Under the pieces are notes generated by a model. The model ran no database searches. It saw nothing but the letters and a program-made list of their open reading frames with translations, and was not told the DNA's origin. A program made the position numbers and the translations under genes. 64,000 nt of DNA, taken from positions 1 to 64,000 of the forward strand of contig DASXRU010000135.1 of the NCBI GenBank assembly GCA_036506395.1, read 5' to 3'. Position 1 is the stretch's first letter, and the number at the start of each line of letters is the position of its first letter. This DNA is from DASXRU01 sp036506395 (lineage in GTDB: Bacteria; Acidobacteriota; Blastocatellia; Pyrinomonadales; Pyrinomonadaceae). Below are positions 8,366 to 17,723 of the stretch, piece after piece.

Positions 8366-10858
8366 CTACTTCATCAATTTCACATCAACCCAATCGGCGT
8401 GAATGCGGCCACCTTCACCTAATCTTTTGACGCGGAGCACCAATCGACGAACATTACGCACATCAACCTTGACTTGCCGGGCGCCGTCGGCCTTTTTCAG
8501 ATCGCCGCTGCGCCACAATTCTTTGCCATCGCCCACGACAATAAACTCGACGGCGCCGTCAGCATTCTTGTACTCATCGTCAATCCCGACCGTAGCTACG
8601 AAATCTCCGTACGCTCCATTCAACTCATACTCCACCTCGGCATTCGTAGGCATTCCCACACCCTTTGTGAAATGGCGCCCACCGATCGCCAGACCACCGC
8701 CGTTGAAATTGCGATCCATCTCGGGTTGTCGCCAGCCGTTCGTGATTCGGAAAGGATCAAGGTCCGAGACAAAAACTTCCGCGGGCAATAATTGTTTCAA
8801 CGCAAACTTCAACTCGGCCTTCTTTTCACTAACGGTTCCGTCCTGCCAGACGGTGCGCACCTCGGCCGTCTGGCTGACATTGGGATCCAGACCGCGCAAG
8901 GCAAATGCCTGGCTCGTACTGGCGCCCTTCAATTGCCCGTTAAGCCAGACCTGATAACCGGCTGCGGGCTGATGTTGCACGGTCCAATGCAGGTTGACTC
9001 CGTCAATCCCGACTGGCTCAGCCCAGAGATTCTGTGGCTCGCGCACCGGAAATCGGTAAACGCCGGCGGGCGCGAACGAGACACTCCAACTCACTTCGGT
9101 TGTCTTTGGAGAAGCAATCTCGATTGTTGACCAGCCCTGGTGATTAATGATCTTGACCGGGAGCTTTCCGGAAACAGCCCGCGCCGCGGCACTTTTGATT
9201 AGCTGGTTTTTCCCGCGCGGATATACAAAGCGCAGCTCGTACGCATCGTTCTTAATAACTTTGCTTTTTCCGGCATAGGTGTTCGCCGCCCGGTTGTACG
9301 CCTGCGCCAGGATATCAACCCAACCCTGAGTGATGTGACGGTTGGTCGAGATCAACTGCGGATGGTCTGCTTCAGTTAAGAGCGTGAGCACACGAGAACT
9401 CGCCGGCCCAACGTCTACACTGATTCCCTTCTCCCAGGCCCCGAGGTATTCCTTGTTCCAGAAATCAAAAACGTGAATCCGCTTGTCATCGGAAAGTCCC
9501 AGGTCCTGCCAACTGACATACAGGGGAGCCGGCTTGACTTCATCAAAGTTGAAAACTCCCACGACATCATAATTGCGACCGAGGTGGTTGACCTTAAGAT
9601 CCCAGATGCGCTTGTTTCGATCGGACTTGAAAAGGTCGAGCGGCCGAATATCAACGGATGGGTACACGCGACGAAGCAGCTCAACCCGATCGGGCGACAG
9701 ATCCATCAAACGGTCGCTGGTTAAGACTGCTTGCCCCGTCAGGCCGGCCAGAGTGGCCCAGACGCGCGCCTGCTCAAGCGGCAAGGGCGCTCGCACGACC
9801 AGCACATCCGGGTCGTTGTACCAGGCAACATTATGCAGAAAGTAATATTCCATGGTCGCGCGTAGTGCGAACTTGAAACCGTCCCAGTTAGGTAAGACGT
9901 CCGCGCCGATCCGCGAGCCGTTCATGATGCCAACGCCTTCCAAAGGAACTACCCAGCAGCCGAGCAAATAGCTGTCCGGCCCGATGCCCGCGCGAATACT
10001 TTGTAGCGTTTGCCGATACAACGCGTCGGTGTCGCCGGCGGGGTTCTTCATGGCGGCTTTCCTGTTCCTGAATTCGCGCACCACGATCGGCTGGCCGTCA
10101 ATCTTGAAATACTCATAGCCCCACTTTGATAAGGTGGTGAATAAGTCCTTCAGATATTTCTGTGACTCAGGCGTCGAAGGGTCGATCAGGAACTTCCCCT
10201 CCCATGTGCTCGATGCGGACGTGCCGTCAGGCTTGAGGAGAAAGACGCCGTGATTGTTCCGCAGGACGGTCTCGTTGCTTTGTCCATGGGGCGCCAGCCA
10301 AATTCCCGGTTTTAAGCCGAGCGATTTGATGTAGGCAGCCAGAGTATCCATGCCGCCGGAAAATCGCCTGTCAATCGTGGTCCAATCGCGGTTTTCTCCC
10401 AGGCCATGACCCGTGCCCTGCCAACCATCGTCAATCTGAACATAGACAGCCCCGTAGTCCTTCAGGTTCTCGGCAATCCAGGCAGCGTTACGCTTCACTT
10501 CGTCCTGATTAATCTCCTGGTAATAGAAATACCAGGAGCACCAACCGGAAGGCGGTAACTGGAAATGTGCCTTGTCTATCGGTTGGAAGTACTTAATCTT
10601 TAGCGTGTCGCGATAGTAGTGACGCAGGACACGGCCGTCTCTAAGCCGCATTTCGTCTCTTACCGGATCGAATGTCGCATCGGCGATCGATGGATTCACA
10701 TCGCCCAGCGTCATTACCATGAGATCCTTGTTGCTGCCATCGCCGATTCTGGCGGGAATCGGTCGGGGCCAGGTTTGATCCGGTACCCTGCGTGTTTGAG
10801 ACCGAACCGCAAACGAAAACAGGCTGTAGCTCAGAAGAAGGCAGAAAAGTAACCTCAT
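8366..10858 (-). CDS. GH36/GH27-type alpha-galactosidase-like enzyme with C-terminal NPCBM domain
   Basis: 830 aa. The start at 10858 gives a Sec signal (MRLLFCLLLSYSLFSF) and has AGGA eight bases upstream; two earlier in-frame ATGs at 10885 and 10873 are less likely. The barrel shows GWCSWYFYYQEI, VQIDDGWQG (about 140-148), LGLKPGIWLAPH, the probable nucleophile D254 in YFKIDGQ, and WYNDPDVLVV. From about residue 690 an NPCBM-like beta-sandwich (GWRQPEMDRNF, KGVGMPTNAEVEYEL, HADWVDVKLM) may bind galactosides. It probably removes alpha-galactosyl side chains outside the cytoplasm. Exact specificity within clan GH-D is not fixed. Confidence 0.85.
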   Translation of the reverse strand: MRLLFCLLLSYSLFSFAVRSQTRRVPDQTWPRPIPARIGDGSNKDLMVMTLGDVNPSIADATFDPVRDEMRLRDGRVLRHYYRDTLKIKYFQPIDKAHFQLPPSGWCSWYFYYQEINQDEVKRNAAWIAENLKDYGAVYVQIDDGWQGTGHGLGENRDWTTIDRRFSGGMDTLAAYIKSLGLKPGIWLAPHGQSNETVLRNNHGVFLLKPDGTSASSTWEGKFLIDPSTPESQKYLKDLFTTLSKWGYEYFKIDGQPIVVREFRNRKAAMKNPAGDTDALYRQTLQSIRAGIGPDSYLLGCWVVPLEGVGIMNGSRIGADVLPNWDGFKFALRATMEYYFLHNVAWYNDPDVLVVRAPLPLEQARVWATLAGLTGQAVLTSDRLMDLSPDRVELLRRVYPSVDIRPLDLFKSDRNKRIWDLKVNHLGRNYDVVGVFNFDEVKPAPLYVSWQDLGLSDDKRIHVFDFWNKEYLGAWEKGISVDVGPASSRVLTLLTEADHPQLISTNRHITQGWVDILAQAYNRAANTYAGKSKVIKNDAYELRFVYPRGKNQLIKSAAARAVSGKLPVKIINHQGWSTIEIASPKTTEVSWSVSFAPAGVYRFPVREPQNLWAEPVGIDGVNLHWTVQHQPAAGYQVWLNGQLKGASTSQAFALRGLDPNVSQTAEVRTVWQDGTVSEKKAELKFALKQLLPAEVFVSDLDPFRITNGWRQPEMDRNFNGGGLAIGGRHFTKGVGMPTNAEVEYELNGAYGDFVATVGIDDEYKNADGAVEFIVVGDGKELWRSGDLKKADGARQVKVDVRNVRRLVLRVKRLGEGGRIHADWVDVKLMK

Positions 10859-10942
10859 TTTGATAGTCCTCATAGCGCGACTCATCCCTGCACAGCATAG
10901 TTGCCGCCGGGCTGGCCACTCGCTGTCGCGGCGCTTTTTCGT

Positions 10943-12616
10943 CTAAAGTTTTCCCCGCTTCATGCTGTCAATGCGCTGGTCCGGCAAAGGGTGGCTGGAT
11001 TGAACCATGAAATCTTCGACGTCTTTAAGAGTAAAGGTCGGTACGTCGGCGCCATGCTGGGCCCTAATGAAATAGAACTCAGCTCTTTTCACGTCGTTCA
11101 AAACAAACGGCGGCCGCGCCTCATCCTTGATGTAACTCACTTCAACATCATTCATCCGTAACCCTTTGACGTGGCGAATGAAGAACCCATAGGCGGGCAG
11201 CTCGCCGAACATTGTCGGTTCAGGATAAGAATTTTCCTTTTCCGGCGGTTCCAGCACCGCCTGCTCTTTCGTGCCACCACCCTGCGAATAAATGCGTATG
11301 TTGCTCAGAGTCACATCTTCGATTGCGTAGCCCGGGATGCCGCTGATGATCGAGGAGTACTTCGCGTCAGCGTTATATACGACGATGTTGCTGATAATTA
11401 CCCGTCGCAAAGCGCCGGCAGTTGTCTTGTCTTTCGGACCGCGTCCGCGGAATCCCAGTCTCATAAAAATCGGCGAGTTGCTGATATCGCGCATCGTGAT
11501 GTTGTTGATGGTCACGTCTTCCAACAAAGCTCCATCTACTGCTTCCAGCGCCAGTCCCCGCGAATAATCAAAGACGCAATTGCTGACAGTGATGTTTTTG
11601 AAGCCGCCGTTTGATTCGGTACCGAACTTTATGCGGGCGGTGGGACTAAAGGTTCCGTTCTGGGTCCTAAACTCTCGCTTAAATGTTCCGTCCAGCAGTG
11701 TGCCTTCGTCATAGCCGCTCACCTGGCAGTTTGTGATCGTCACGTTTTCAGTCGCGCGCGCGTAGCCAAGCGCGTAGGAACTCTTCGGGCAGATAGCATC
11801 GTCAAATGGAGAGTTGACCGTGCAATTCGAGACGCGCACGTTTTGGCAAGCATCTATGTCGATCCCGTCCCGGTTCGTGTCGATCTTCACATTATCAATA
11901 GTGAGGTTATCAACGCCAGTAGCCAAAATTGCGAAGTGTCCTCCATGCAAGATAGAGATGTCCCGGATGACGACGTTGCGGCAGAGTTTCAGACTGATCG
12001 ACTTGTTACCCCAGCCCGGTTCCACCGCATCGCGCGGATTTGGATATCCGAACGGGCCGGCGCTGGGTGGCGGTGGAACTTTCGCCAGGGCATCGTTCTG
12101 TTCCTTAGTCCGCGACTGGCCGCCGCTGCGCACCAGGCCCTTACCCCAAATGCGGCCGGGGCCAATAATCGAAATGTTCTCGAGGTTTTCTCCCCAGATC
12201 AGACTGTTATGCCAGTGACTGTGACCAAAATCCTGATAGGCGTCCCACTGGTTCGGTTCCGGCAAATCATATTTGACGGTTGCGGATGGTTTAGCCGCTA
12301 CGATTGTGGCTCCATGATCGAGATAGAGCGCGATGTTACTTTTCAGATGAATCGAAACGGACAGATAGTTTCCCGCCGGAAAGAATACTGTTCCGCCACC
12401 GGCTTTGGCGGCCGAATCGATCGTTCTGTTGATGGCAGGAGTATCAAGTGTTTGGCCGTCCCCTTTGGCGCCAAAAGTTTTTACGCTGTAAACCGTACCG
12501 ACGCGAACGCCCTTGGGGACGCGTTGCGCCCGCGTTACGACCAACTCAGGCGCCAGCCAGGCAAGCGAAGCAGCTAAAACCGCGCAAGTCACTAATGGGA
12601 GTCTGCGAATTCTCAT
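10943..12616 (-). CDS. Glycoside hydrolase family 28 (polygalacturonase-like), atypical catalytic motifs
   Basis: 557 aa from the ATG at 12616, preceded by GAGG and encoding a Sec signal (LVTCAVLAASLAWLAP). It forms a right-handed parallel beta-helix, entering at VKTFGAKGDGQTLDTPAINR. GH28 motifs seen are NRDGIDIDAC (normally NTDG), DDAICPKSS (normally DDC), and RIKFGTESNGG. The usual GHG motif is not evident; the expected region reads SGYDEGTLLDG. The family hydrolyses galacturonic-acid or rhamnogalacturonan linkages, but this variant could act on a different uronic-acid glycan. It lies between two other hydrolase genes in the same orientation. Confidence 0.85.
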   Translation of the reverse strand: MRIRRLPLVTCAVLAASLAWLAPELVVTRAQRVPKGVRVGTVYSVKTFGAKGDGQTLDTPAINRTIDSAAKAGGGTVFFPAGNYLSVSIHLKSNIALYLDHGATIVAAKPSATVKYDLPEPNQWDAYQDFGHSHWHNSLIWGENLENISIIGPGRIWGKGLVRSGGQSRTKEQNDALAKVPPPPSAGPFGYPNPRDAVEPGWGNKSISLKLCRNVVIRDISILHGGHFAILATGVDNLTIDNVKIDTNRDGIDIDACQNVRVSNCTVNSPFDDAICPKSSYALGYARATENVTITNCQVSGYDEGTLLDGTFKREFRTQNGTFSPTARIKFGTESNGGFKNITVSNCVFDYSRGLALEAVDGALLEDVTINNITMRDISNSPIFMRLGFRGRGPKDKTTAGALRRVIISNIVVYNADAKYSSIISGIPGYAIEDVTLSNIRIYSQGGGTKEQAVLEPPEKENSYPEPTMFGELPAYGFFIRHVKGLRMNDVEVSYIKDEARPPFVLNDVKRAEFYFIRAQHGADVPTFTLKDVEDFMVQSSHPLPDQRIDSMKRGKL

Positions 12617-12650
12617 AGTCATCCTCAAATGATGAACTTCCAGACCATCG

Positions 12651-14672
12651 CTAACTTGAAAATCTCGCTACGAAACCGCCTCCGTCGCGCATCTCTGTTG
12701 CGATCGAATCGTTACGAGTTACGGTTATCTGTTCAACCTTGACGGCCGCTGCCTCTTTCGGCTGGTCTTTCACCAGCGTGCCCTGATATCTGCGCCTTCC
12801 CAGAAAAGACAGTTTGATCTTGACGGCTCTGGCATTTGGACCATTCATGATTCCCAGGAACCAGTTGTTGCCCCGGCGGCGCGCGAAGGCAGCGACTTCT
12901 CCAATCTGAGACGACGGCAGTACAAGAGTCTCATCCCAAACGGCGGGAATGGTCTTAATTAAGTCGGCAGCAGGGTTTTCCAGAATGTTCCTGGGATGTG
13001 CTGCATAGATCATTAGTGGAGAAGTGAAGACGACGGCACTGGCAATCTGATGCGCCCATGAAGTTTCCTTGCGCCGTTCGCCGAAATGCATTGGAGTGTA
13101 GTCGGCAGGACCCGCGAGAAAACGTGTGAATGGCAGCGTCGTATCATGTCGGGCTCGCTTTTCCATGCTGCGATATTCGAGCCCGCGGACCGCTTCGCGG
13201 GTCAGCTCGTTAGGCCAGGTGCGTGACTCCCCTGTTGGTTTATTGGCGCCGTGAAACTCGACCATGATCTTGTGCTCAGCCGACGTGCGCAGCAACACTT
13301 GATACAGATCGATAATCTCTTTTGCTTCGTGGTCGAAAAAATCGATCTTCGTGCCGGCGACCCCGACGCGGTTGAGGAGAGTGAAAAAGTTCTCTCGTGC
13401 TTCAGGAGTACGGAGATCTCTGCTGTGCTTCCAGAACCAGATGCCGACTTTATTTTGCTTTGAATAATCAACCAGTTCGCGCATCTGCGATTCCTGCCAG
13501 CGTTGCCAGAAGCCTTCCACGACGTTGTACTCAAAACCCAACTGCCCGGCAAGACGCGAAAACTCCTTCATCCCCTCTAGCGTGTTTTCGCCGCCGTCGA
13601 GGTATCTCCAGACGGCGCGACCGGGTTTGATCCAATCGGTGTTGAGTCCCCGGGGGAAAATCGTCCTGTCCGGCGACGGTGAAACATTGTTAACGATGTC
13701 GCAATTGACCAACTGGTCCAGGTCCGCGCCAATCATCACAACTCGCCACGGCGTCGTTATGGTTCCATCGATCGCTGCCGGTTTCGCCAGGCGCTTCGCT
13801 TCTTCCTTGCCATAACGCAGATCGAACGGATGACTGATCGGCAGTGCGTGACCCAGGACTGCCTTGAATCCTCGCTGCCCATCAGCTTGCAAACCCATGC
13901 CCGCGTAGTTCATCAAGGCGGCCTCAGTAATCGCCGCATAGCCAACAGCCTTCGGCAATTTGATCGTCAAAGGCGGCGCGGCCCACTCGCCTTCTTTCAC
14001 TTCGCCAATCTCTTTTTGCTGGTGAATGCCTTCGTAGTGACCTTCGAAATCGTGAAGCCAGACGGTGCTGCCGGCCGGGATTGTGAACGCGGTGCATTCG
14101 TCAGGCACTCGGCTAACGCTCTTTCCGACGGCCGGCACGATGTAACGAAACGCAATTCCGTCCTTGTAAACGCGAACCTCAAGCAGGTATTCCGTTTTGC
14201 TGGCCTTGTGCGTGAACGAAATCCTGGCGCAGTCAGCGACGTCAATGGCCTCCGAATGGCTGCCGCGGGTCGGATGTTTTTCGTTAATGCGGAAGCGTTC
14301 GATTTTACTGATCGTGCTTTCGCGGCCGAGGTCAACACCATCGACCAGGATTCCAAGTGGTGACGTCTCAATTATGATTCGCGTCTTGCGAGTTACCCGG
14401 TACCGCAACTGAGAACCAGCGGCAAAAAGAATAAATTGGACCTGGCCGTTGGGACTCTTGAAGGCGATAACTTCGCCCGCCGCTTTTGCAGTCCTGAGAT
14501 TAGAAATGGCAACTGGCGCGACGATCGCGGCCGCGAGAAAGGCGCGTCGCGAGTATTTGGAATTAAGCGCGCCGGCCGAGCGAAGCGGCGACCGCGCTTT
14601 GGCTTCCTGCGCACCAGAGCAACTTGGAATATGTGAATTGCCGGCCGCCTTAGATTCGTTCTTCCTGGTCAT
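12651..14672 (-). CDS. Glycoside hydrolase family 97, Tat-exported
   Basis: 673 aa. A Tat-like signal SRRAFLAAAIVAPVA is at residues 41-55, unusually far from the start. Residues 65-320 match the GH97 N-terminal beta-sandwich (VEVRVYKDGIAFRY-type strand). The barrel follows with WRYLDGGENTLEGMKEF, FEYNVVEGFW, GIWFWKHSRD, and D444 in GTKIDFFDHEAKE, placed like the nucleophile of retaining GH97 alpha-galactosidases. EFHGANKPTG follows. GAAAGAG precedes the ATG by a few bases. Codons of about residues 24-36 coincide with a family H repeat arm. GH97 also contains inverting alpha-glucosidases, so alpha-galactosidase activity is inferred from the Asp and the neighbouring enzymes. Confidence 0.86.
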   Translation of the reverse strand: MTRKNESKAAGNSHIPSCSGAQEAKARSPLRSAGALNSKYSRRAFLAAAIVAPVAISNLRTAKAAGEVIAFKSPNGQVQFILFAAGSQLRYRVTRKTRIIIETSPLGILVDGVDLGRESTISKIERFRINEKHPTRGSHSEAIDVADCARISFTHKASKTEYLLEVRVYKDGIAFRYIVPAVGKSVSRVPDECTAFTIPAGSTVWLHDFEGHYEGIHQQKEIGEVKEGEWAAPPLTIKLPKAVGYAAITEAALMNYAGMGLQADGQRGFKAVLGHALPISHPFDLRYGKEEAKRLAKPAAIDGTITTPWRVVMIGADLDQLVNCDIVNNVSPSPDRTIFPRGLNTDWIKPGRAVWRYLDGGENTLEGMKEFSRLAGQLGFEYNVVEGFWQRWQESQMRELVDYSKQNKVGIWFWKHSRDLRTPEARENFFTLLNRVGVAGTKIDFFDHEAKEIIDLYQVLLRTSAEHKIMVEFHGANKPTGESRTWPNELTREAVRGLEYRSMEKRARHDTTLPFTRFLAGPADYTPMHFGERRKETSWAHQIASAVVFTSPLMIYAAHPRNILENPAADLIKTIPAVWDETLVLPSSQIGEVAAFARRRGNNWFLGIMNGPNARAVKIKLSFLGRRRYQGTLVKDQPKEAAAVKVEQITVTRNDSIATEMRDGGGFVARFSS

Positions 14673-14741
14673 GAGCTCTTTCTTATGACTCTTACTCCAA
14701 AGCGCCGTCGCCGCTTCGCTCTGCCGGCGCCCTCCAAATCA
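14566..14741. repeat. Inverted-repeat pair (family H), copy 2, one arm inside the GH97 gene
   Basis: Arm 14696-14741 (CCAAAGCGCCGTCGCCGCTT ... GGCGC) starts at the stop codon of the GH105 gene, and inverted arm 14566-14601 lies in frame within the GH97 coding region. The GH97 start codon lies between the arms, and no alternative start codon follows the inner arm before the Tat motif. Confidence 0.78.
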
Positions 14742-15938
14742 CTTCGCTTTCCAGTTCAAAGGCTTCGGTTTGTAATTCATGCTTGCGGCGCCCAACTGCT
14801 CGTTCATGATCAAAAACGCGCCCAGGCCGTGAAAATCATTCTCGTTTCGTTTGCGCGCGAAGTAATAAGCAAGGTCGCTGACGTTGGTACCTTCGCTGAT
14901 GTCGATGAGATTGGTCATACCATCGGCGCCCAGCGAAAGTTTTGTCAGCACTCCGCGGTAGCCTTTCTGCGCCACTACCGCGTAATGCTTCGGCAGATAG
15001 CCACGCTTCACGCCCATCCACATCATGTATGTGTACATTGATGAGCTGGACGTTTCCAGCCAGTTGCCTTCGACGCCGCCCTGATCCACAACCTGGTACC
15101 AAAGGCCAGTCTTCGGGTCCTGGTATTTCTCAAAGGCCTTAGCGAGTTGGTTGATGATCGCAATCAACTCCGCGCGCTGCGGCTGGTTCTTTGGCAAAAT
15201 TTCCAACAGCTCAATCAAGGTCATCGCGTACCAGCCGAACGCGCGACCCCAGTGATAGCCCGACTGATGCGTCGTCGGATTGGCCCAGGGTTGGGCCCCG
15301 CTTTCATCGTAGGCGTGCCATAGCAAACCTGTAGCTGGATCGTTCAAATGCTTGTAGTAGATGAGCATCTGCTTTGTAGCTTCGGCATTTGTGTAAGTGC
15401 CGTCGCCAAACATCTGACCATAGCGAACCAGGAATGGTAGCGACATGAACACGCCGTCAGCCCAAAGCTGCCAGGCGCGGCTGGGTATGTTGGCATGCCA
15501 GAAGCCGCCGTCTTTTGTGCGTGGATAAGTATCAAAGACCCTGCGAATATTTTCAGCGGCGAGCTTGTACTTCTCCTGCTTCGTTTCTTTGTAGAGGATC
15601 AGCAGGAGATTTCCCGGCAACATGTAATCGAGTGCGTTGATCGGCCGATTGATTACTCCCTTGTCATCGATGTGCAGATCTATCCACGCCTTTACATGAT
15701 CGAGATATCGCGGGTCGCGCGTCCGCAGATAGACGAGATACTCGCCATAGAGATAGAGAGACTTCGCATAGCCCCATCCCTTCAGCGACTCAGCCGTAGG
15801 AAAACGTTTGATGGTTGATTCGACGACAGCTTTAGACCAATCCGTGGTGGGAGGAGTTCTTTCCTTCCGCCTCGGACTCATCGGAAACACAGTTGTGGTT
15901 TGGACAAGAACGCACAGCAACATCAACGCGGTGATCAT
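14739..15938 (-). CDS. GH88/GH105-type unsaturated uronyl hydrolase (YteR-like)
   Basis: 399 aa from the ATG at 15938, beginning with a hydrophobic signal (MITALMLLCVLVQTTTVFP). The alpha/alpha-barrel motifs of GH105 are visible: KGWGYAKSLYLYGEYLVYL, WADGVFMSLPFLVRYG with the catalytic Asp, WANPTTHQSGYHWGRAFGWY, and NWLETSSSSMYTYMMW. Such enzymes remove unsaturated uronic acids left at the non-reducing end by polysaccharide lyases, which fits the two PF05426 genes nearby. The frame is open upstream to 16172, but that extension is translated family C repeat. No clear Shine-Dalgarno precedes 15938, so the precise start is uncertain. Confidence 0.87.
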   Translation of the reverse strand: MITALMLLCVLVQTTTVFPMSPRRKERTPPTTDWSKAVVESTIKRFPTAESLKGWGYAKSLYLYGEYLVYLRTRDPRYLDHVKAWIDLHIDDKGVINRPINALDYMLPGNLLLILYKETKQEKYKLAAENIRRVFDTYPRTKDGGFWHANIPSRAWQLWADGVFMSLPFLVRYGQMFGDGTYTNAEATKQMLIYYKHLNDPATGLLWHAYDESGAQPWANPTTHQSGYHWGRAFGWYAMTLIELLEILPKNQPQRAELIAIINQLAKAFEKYQDPKTGLWYQVVDQGGVEGNWLETSSSSMYTYMMWMGVKRGYLPKHYAVVAQKGYRGVLTKLSLGADGMTNLIDISEGTNVSDLAYYFARKRNENDFHGLGAFLIMNEQLGAASMNYKPKPLNWKAK

Positions 15939-15991
15939 TGCTGGCTTTGCACAAGAAGTAGCTGCAGGGCCTTGTTTTTTGTGCTCTTGTT

Positions 15992-16084
15992 TCTCCCTTC
16001 CCCGCTGGGGGAGGGCGGGGTGGGGGTTTAGGGCGCGTCTAGTTCCTCTCCCCCTACCACCTCTCCCATCGGGAGAGGGGAAAG
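15992..16084. repeat. Inverted-repeat pair (family C), copy 2
   Basis: Arms CTTCCCCGCTGGGGGAGGG and CTCTCCCATCGGGAGAGGGG lie 35-40 bases apart upstream of the GH105 gene. With the next element they fill the 492-base gap 15939-16430, where no other gene is visible. Confidence 0.75.
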
Positions 16085-16196
16085 ACCAAACTGAATCGAA
16101 GATGCACACAGTCGTTAACTCATTGAACGACTTTTTGTGCAAAGCCGTCATTGTTTGTGATCTTCTCATCACGGGTGTCTCCGAGTTTGATTGTTA

Positions 16197-16422
16197 AGCC
16201 TGCGAAGCAGATGGCGGCATAAAGCCTGCGGCGTGAGCCCCAGGTAGCGTAGCCCACGAGCCCGATCAGCCCATGAATGGGCGGCAGCTCTCAGTTACTT
16301 AACTCAATCATCACGACGCGTCTGTCGCCCGCTCTCGCGGGCTGGGATTATTCATTTCCTCCAAACCTGCGGTTTCGCTGCGCTCCACCCCAGGCCTTAT
16401 GCTGCCGCCTGCTCCGCAGGCT
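16197..16422. mobile_element. MITE-like element with about 30-bp terminal inverted repeats
   Basis: A 226-base element. The left end (16197-16228, AGCCTGCGAAGCAG then GGCGGCATAAAGCCTG) is the inverted complement of the right end (16391-16422, CAGGCCTTATGCTGCCGCCTG then CTCCGCAGGCT). Internal short palindromes such as CGCCCGCTCTCGCGGGC are present. It has no ORF, so any movement would need a transposase elsewhere. It ends eight bases from the stop of the second PF05426 gene. Confidence 0.72.
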
Positions 16423-16430
16423 GATCAAAC

Positions 16431-17633
16431 TTACTCGCCCGTCAAAAGATGTTCGCGATCTGACGGATCTAATTTCGGAACTCTTGATTGCTCCACTTTG
16501 AACTTCCCGTCCCTGTAATGCGCGGCAGCGCGACGCACCAACGGAAACAAAGACCGTCCGTCAAAGCCGCCGAGCTGTTGGTAGGTCCACTTCTGATCCC
16601 CGACGGCAAACGGATACAGGTATTCCAGCGCGCGCCGAATGCTGCGCCCATCCCTGGTTTGATAGTTCCACAAATCAACATCGACGTTCTCTGCCAGACA
16701 CGCCAGCACCATTAAGCCGTCAAGGTTTCCATTGCTGTAGCCCCAGGCTTTCGTGCGCGCCAGTTCCAGGGGCTGGCGGCCGTCGGGTTCGATTTGCAGG
16801 GCGATTCGTTTTTGTTTCGCCGCCTCAACGATCTGCTTTGCCAGATCTTTCTTTCCCAGGAAAAGCGCAAACGATGTCGCCTGCACGTCATAATAAGTTC
16901 CATGATTATTCTTTGCCGCGTTTTCTTCACGACCGTTCTTGCTTTCAAGCATCCATTGCAGGAACTTGCTGAACCAATCCTCGAGTCCTTTCTGATCCGT
17001 TGCCTTCCAGGCCTTTGAGCCGGCCAGCAGGCCTATTGCATCCACGACATCAGCAAGGCCACGCGTCTCGATCAACCCAATTCCTCGTCCAGTGTTCACG
17101 CCGGGAATGAATTGGGCGTATTCGAGGTTCGGATTCATACGGGTTGCCGCATCCAGAAACCACGCGCGCAGGAGCTGCGTAGCTTTCGCGGCGTACTCTT
17201 CGTTGCCTCGAAAGTAATAGGCGAGCGACAAAGTCCGCACGGCCGCTTCCATCTGATCCAGCGTGCGATGATCGGTAATCTTATTGATCTCCGGATTACG
17301 CTCACCATCGCGCCGAATATAGGGCAGACCGTTCGGCTTCTGTGGATCAGGCCAGAAGTACGGCGCCTGACTCATGTAGTCATGCTTATCGCCGCTGGGT
17401 GGTGTTGATTTTTTGGTGACGACTGATACCGGTTCCTGCTGAAGAGCTTTGCCCGCGTCGCTCTCGAGTTTGGCCAGAGGGAGCGCGAAGGATTTGTCGC
17501 CTGATTGAATGCGCTGTTTAGTCTCGGCAAGTTTACGCGCATTTAGTAGAAAGACTCGTGGCTGAGAAGTCTGGGCCAGGATACTCGCGCATCCCGTCAG
17601 CAAAGCCAGCGCAATCAAAACCGATTTGAGCAT
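16431..17633 (-). CDS. Alginate lyase-fold lipoprotein (PF05426), copy 2
   Basis: 400 aa. A clear lipoprotein signal (SVLIALALLTGC, lipobox LTGC, Cys15) predicts anchoring in the outer or inner membrane. The core resembles copy 1: GDKHDYMSQAPYFWPDPQKP at about 80-100, NPNLEYAQFIPGVNTGRGIG near 170, and AKNNHGTYYDVQ near 240. It probably performs beta-elimination on uronic-acid glycans; the substrate is not shown. The gene lies between the GH36 and GH105 genes, so the unsaturated product would be the natural substrate of its neighbour. Similar order and motifs make it a diverged paralogue of 7040-8215 rather than a recent duplicate. Confidence 0.85.
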   Translation of the reverse strand: MLKSVLIALALLTGCASILAQTSQPRVFLLNARKLAETKQRIQSGDKSFALPLAKLESDAGKALQQEPVSVVTKKSTPPSGDKHDYMSQAPYFWPDPQKPNGLPYIRRDGERNPEINKITDHRTLDQMEAAVRTLSLAYYFRGNEEYAAKATQLLRAWFLDAATRMNPNLEYAQFIPGVNTGRGIGLIETRGLADVVDAIGLLAGSKAWKATDQKGLEDWFSKFLQWMLESKNGREENAAKNNHGTYYDVQATSFALFLGKKDLAKQIVEAAKQKRIALQIEPDGRQPLELARTKAWGYSNGNLDGLMVLACLAENVDVDLWNYQTRDGRSIRRALEYLYPFAVGDQKWTYQQLGGFDGRSLFPLVRRAAAHYRDGKFKVEQSRVPKLDPSDREHLLTGE

Positions 17634-17723
17634 AAATCAACTGAATGTCTTCAGATAGATACCGGGCTATAAACATCTCATGCCTGCGGCACTTCGACAA
17701 ACTGAATCCTGTCCGACACCAGC

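Noticed and set aside
15939..16172. N-terminal extension of the GH105 protein by 78 residues
   Set aside because: The extra codons are translated family C repeat; the hydrophobic signal begins only at 15938.
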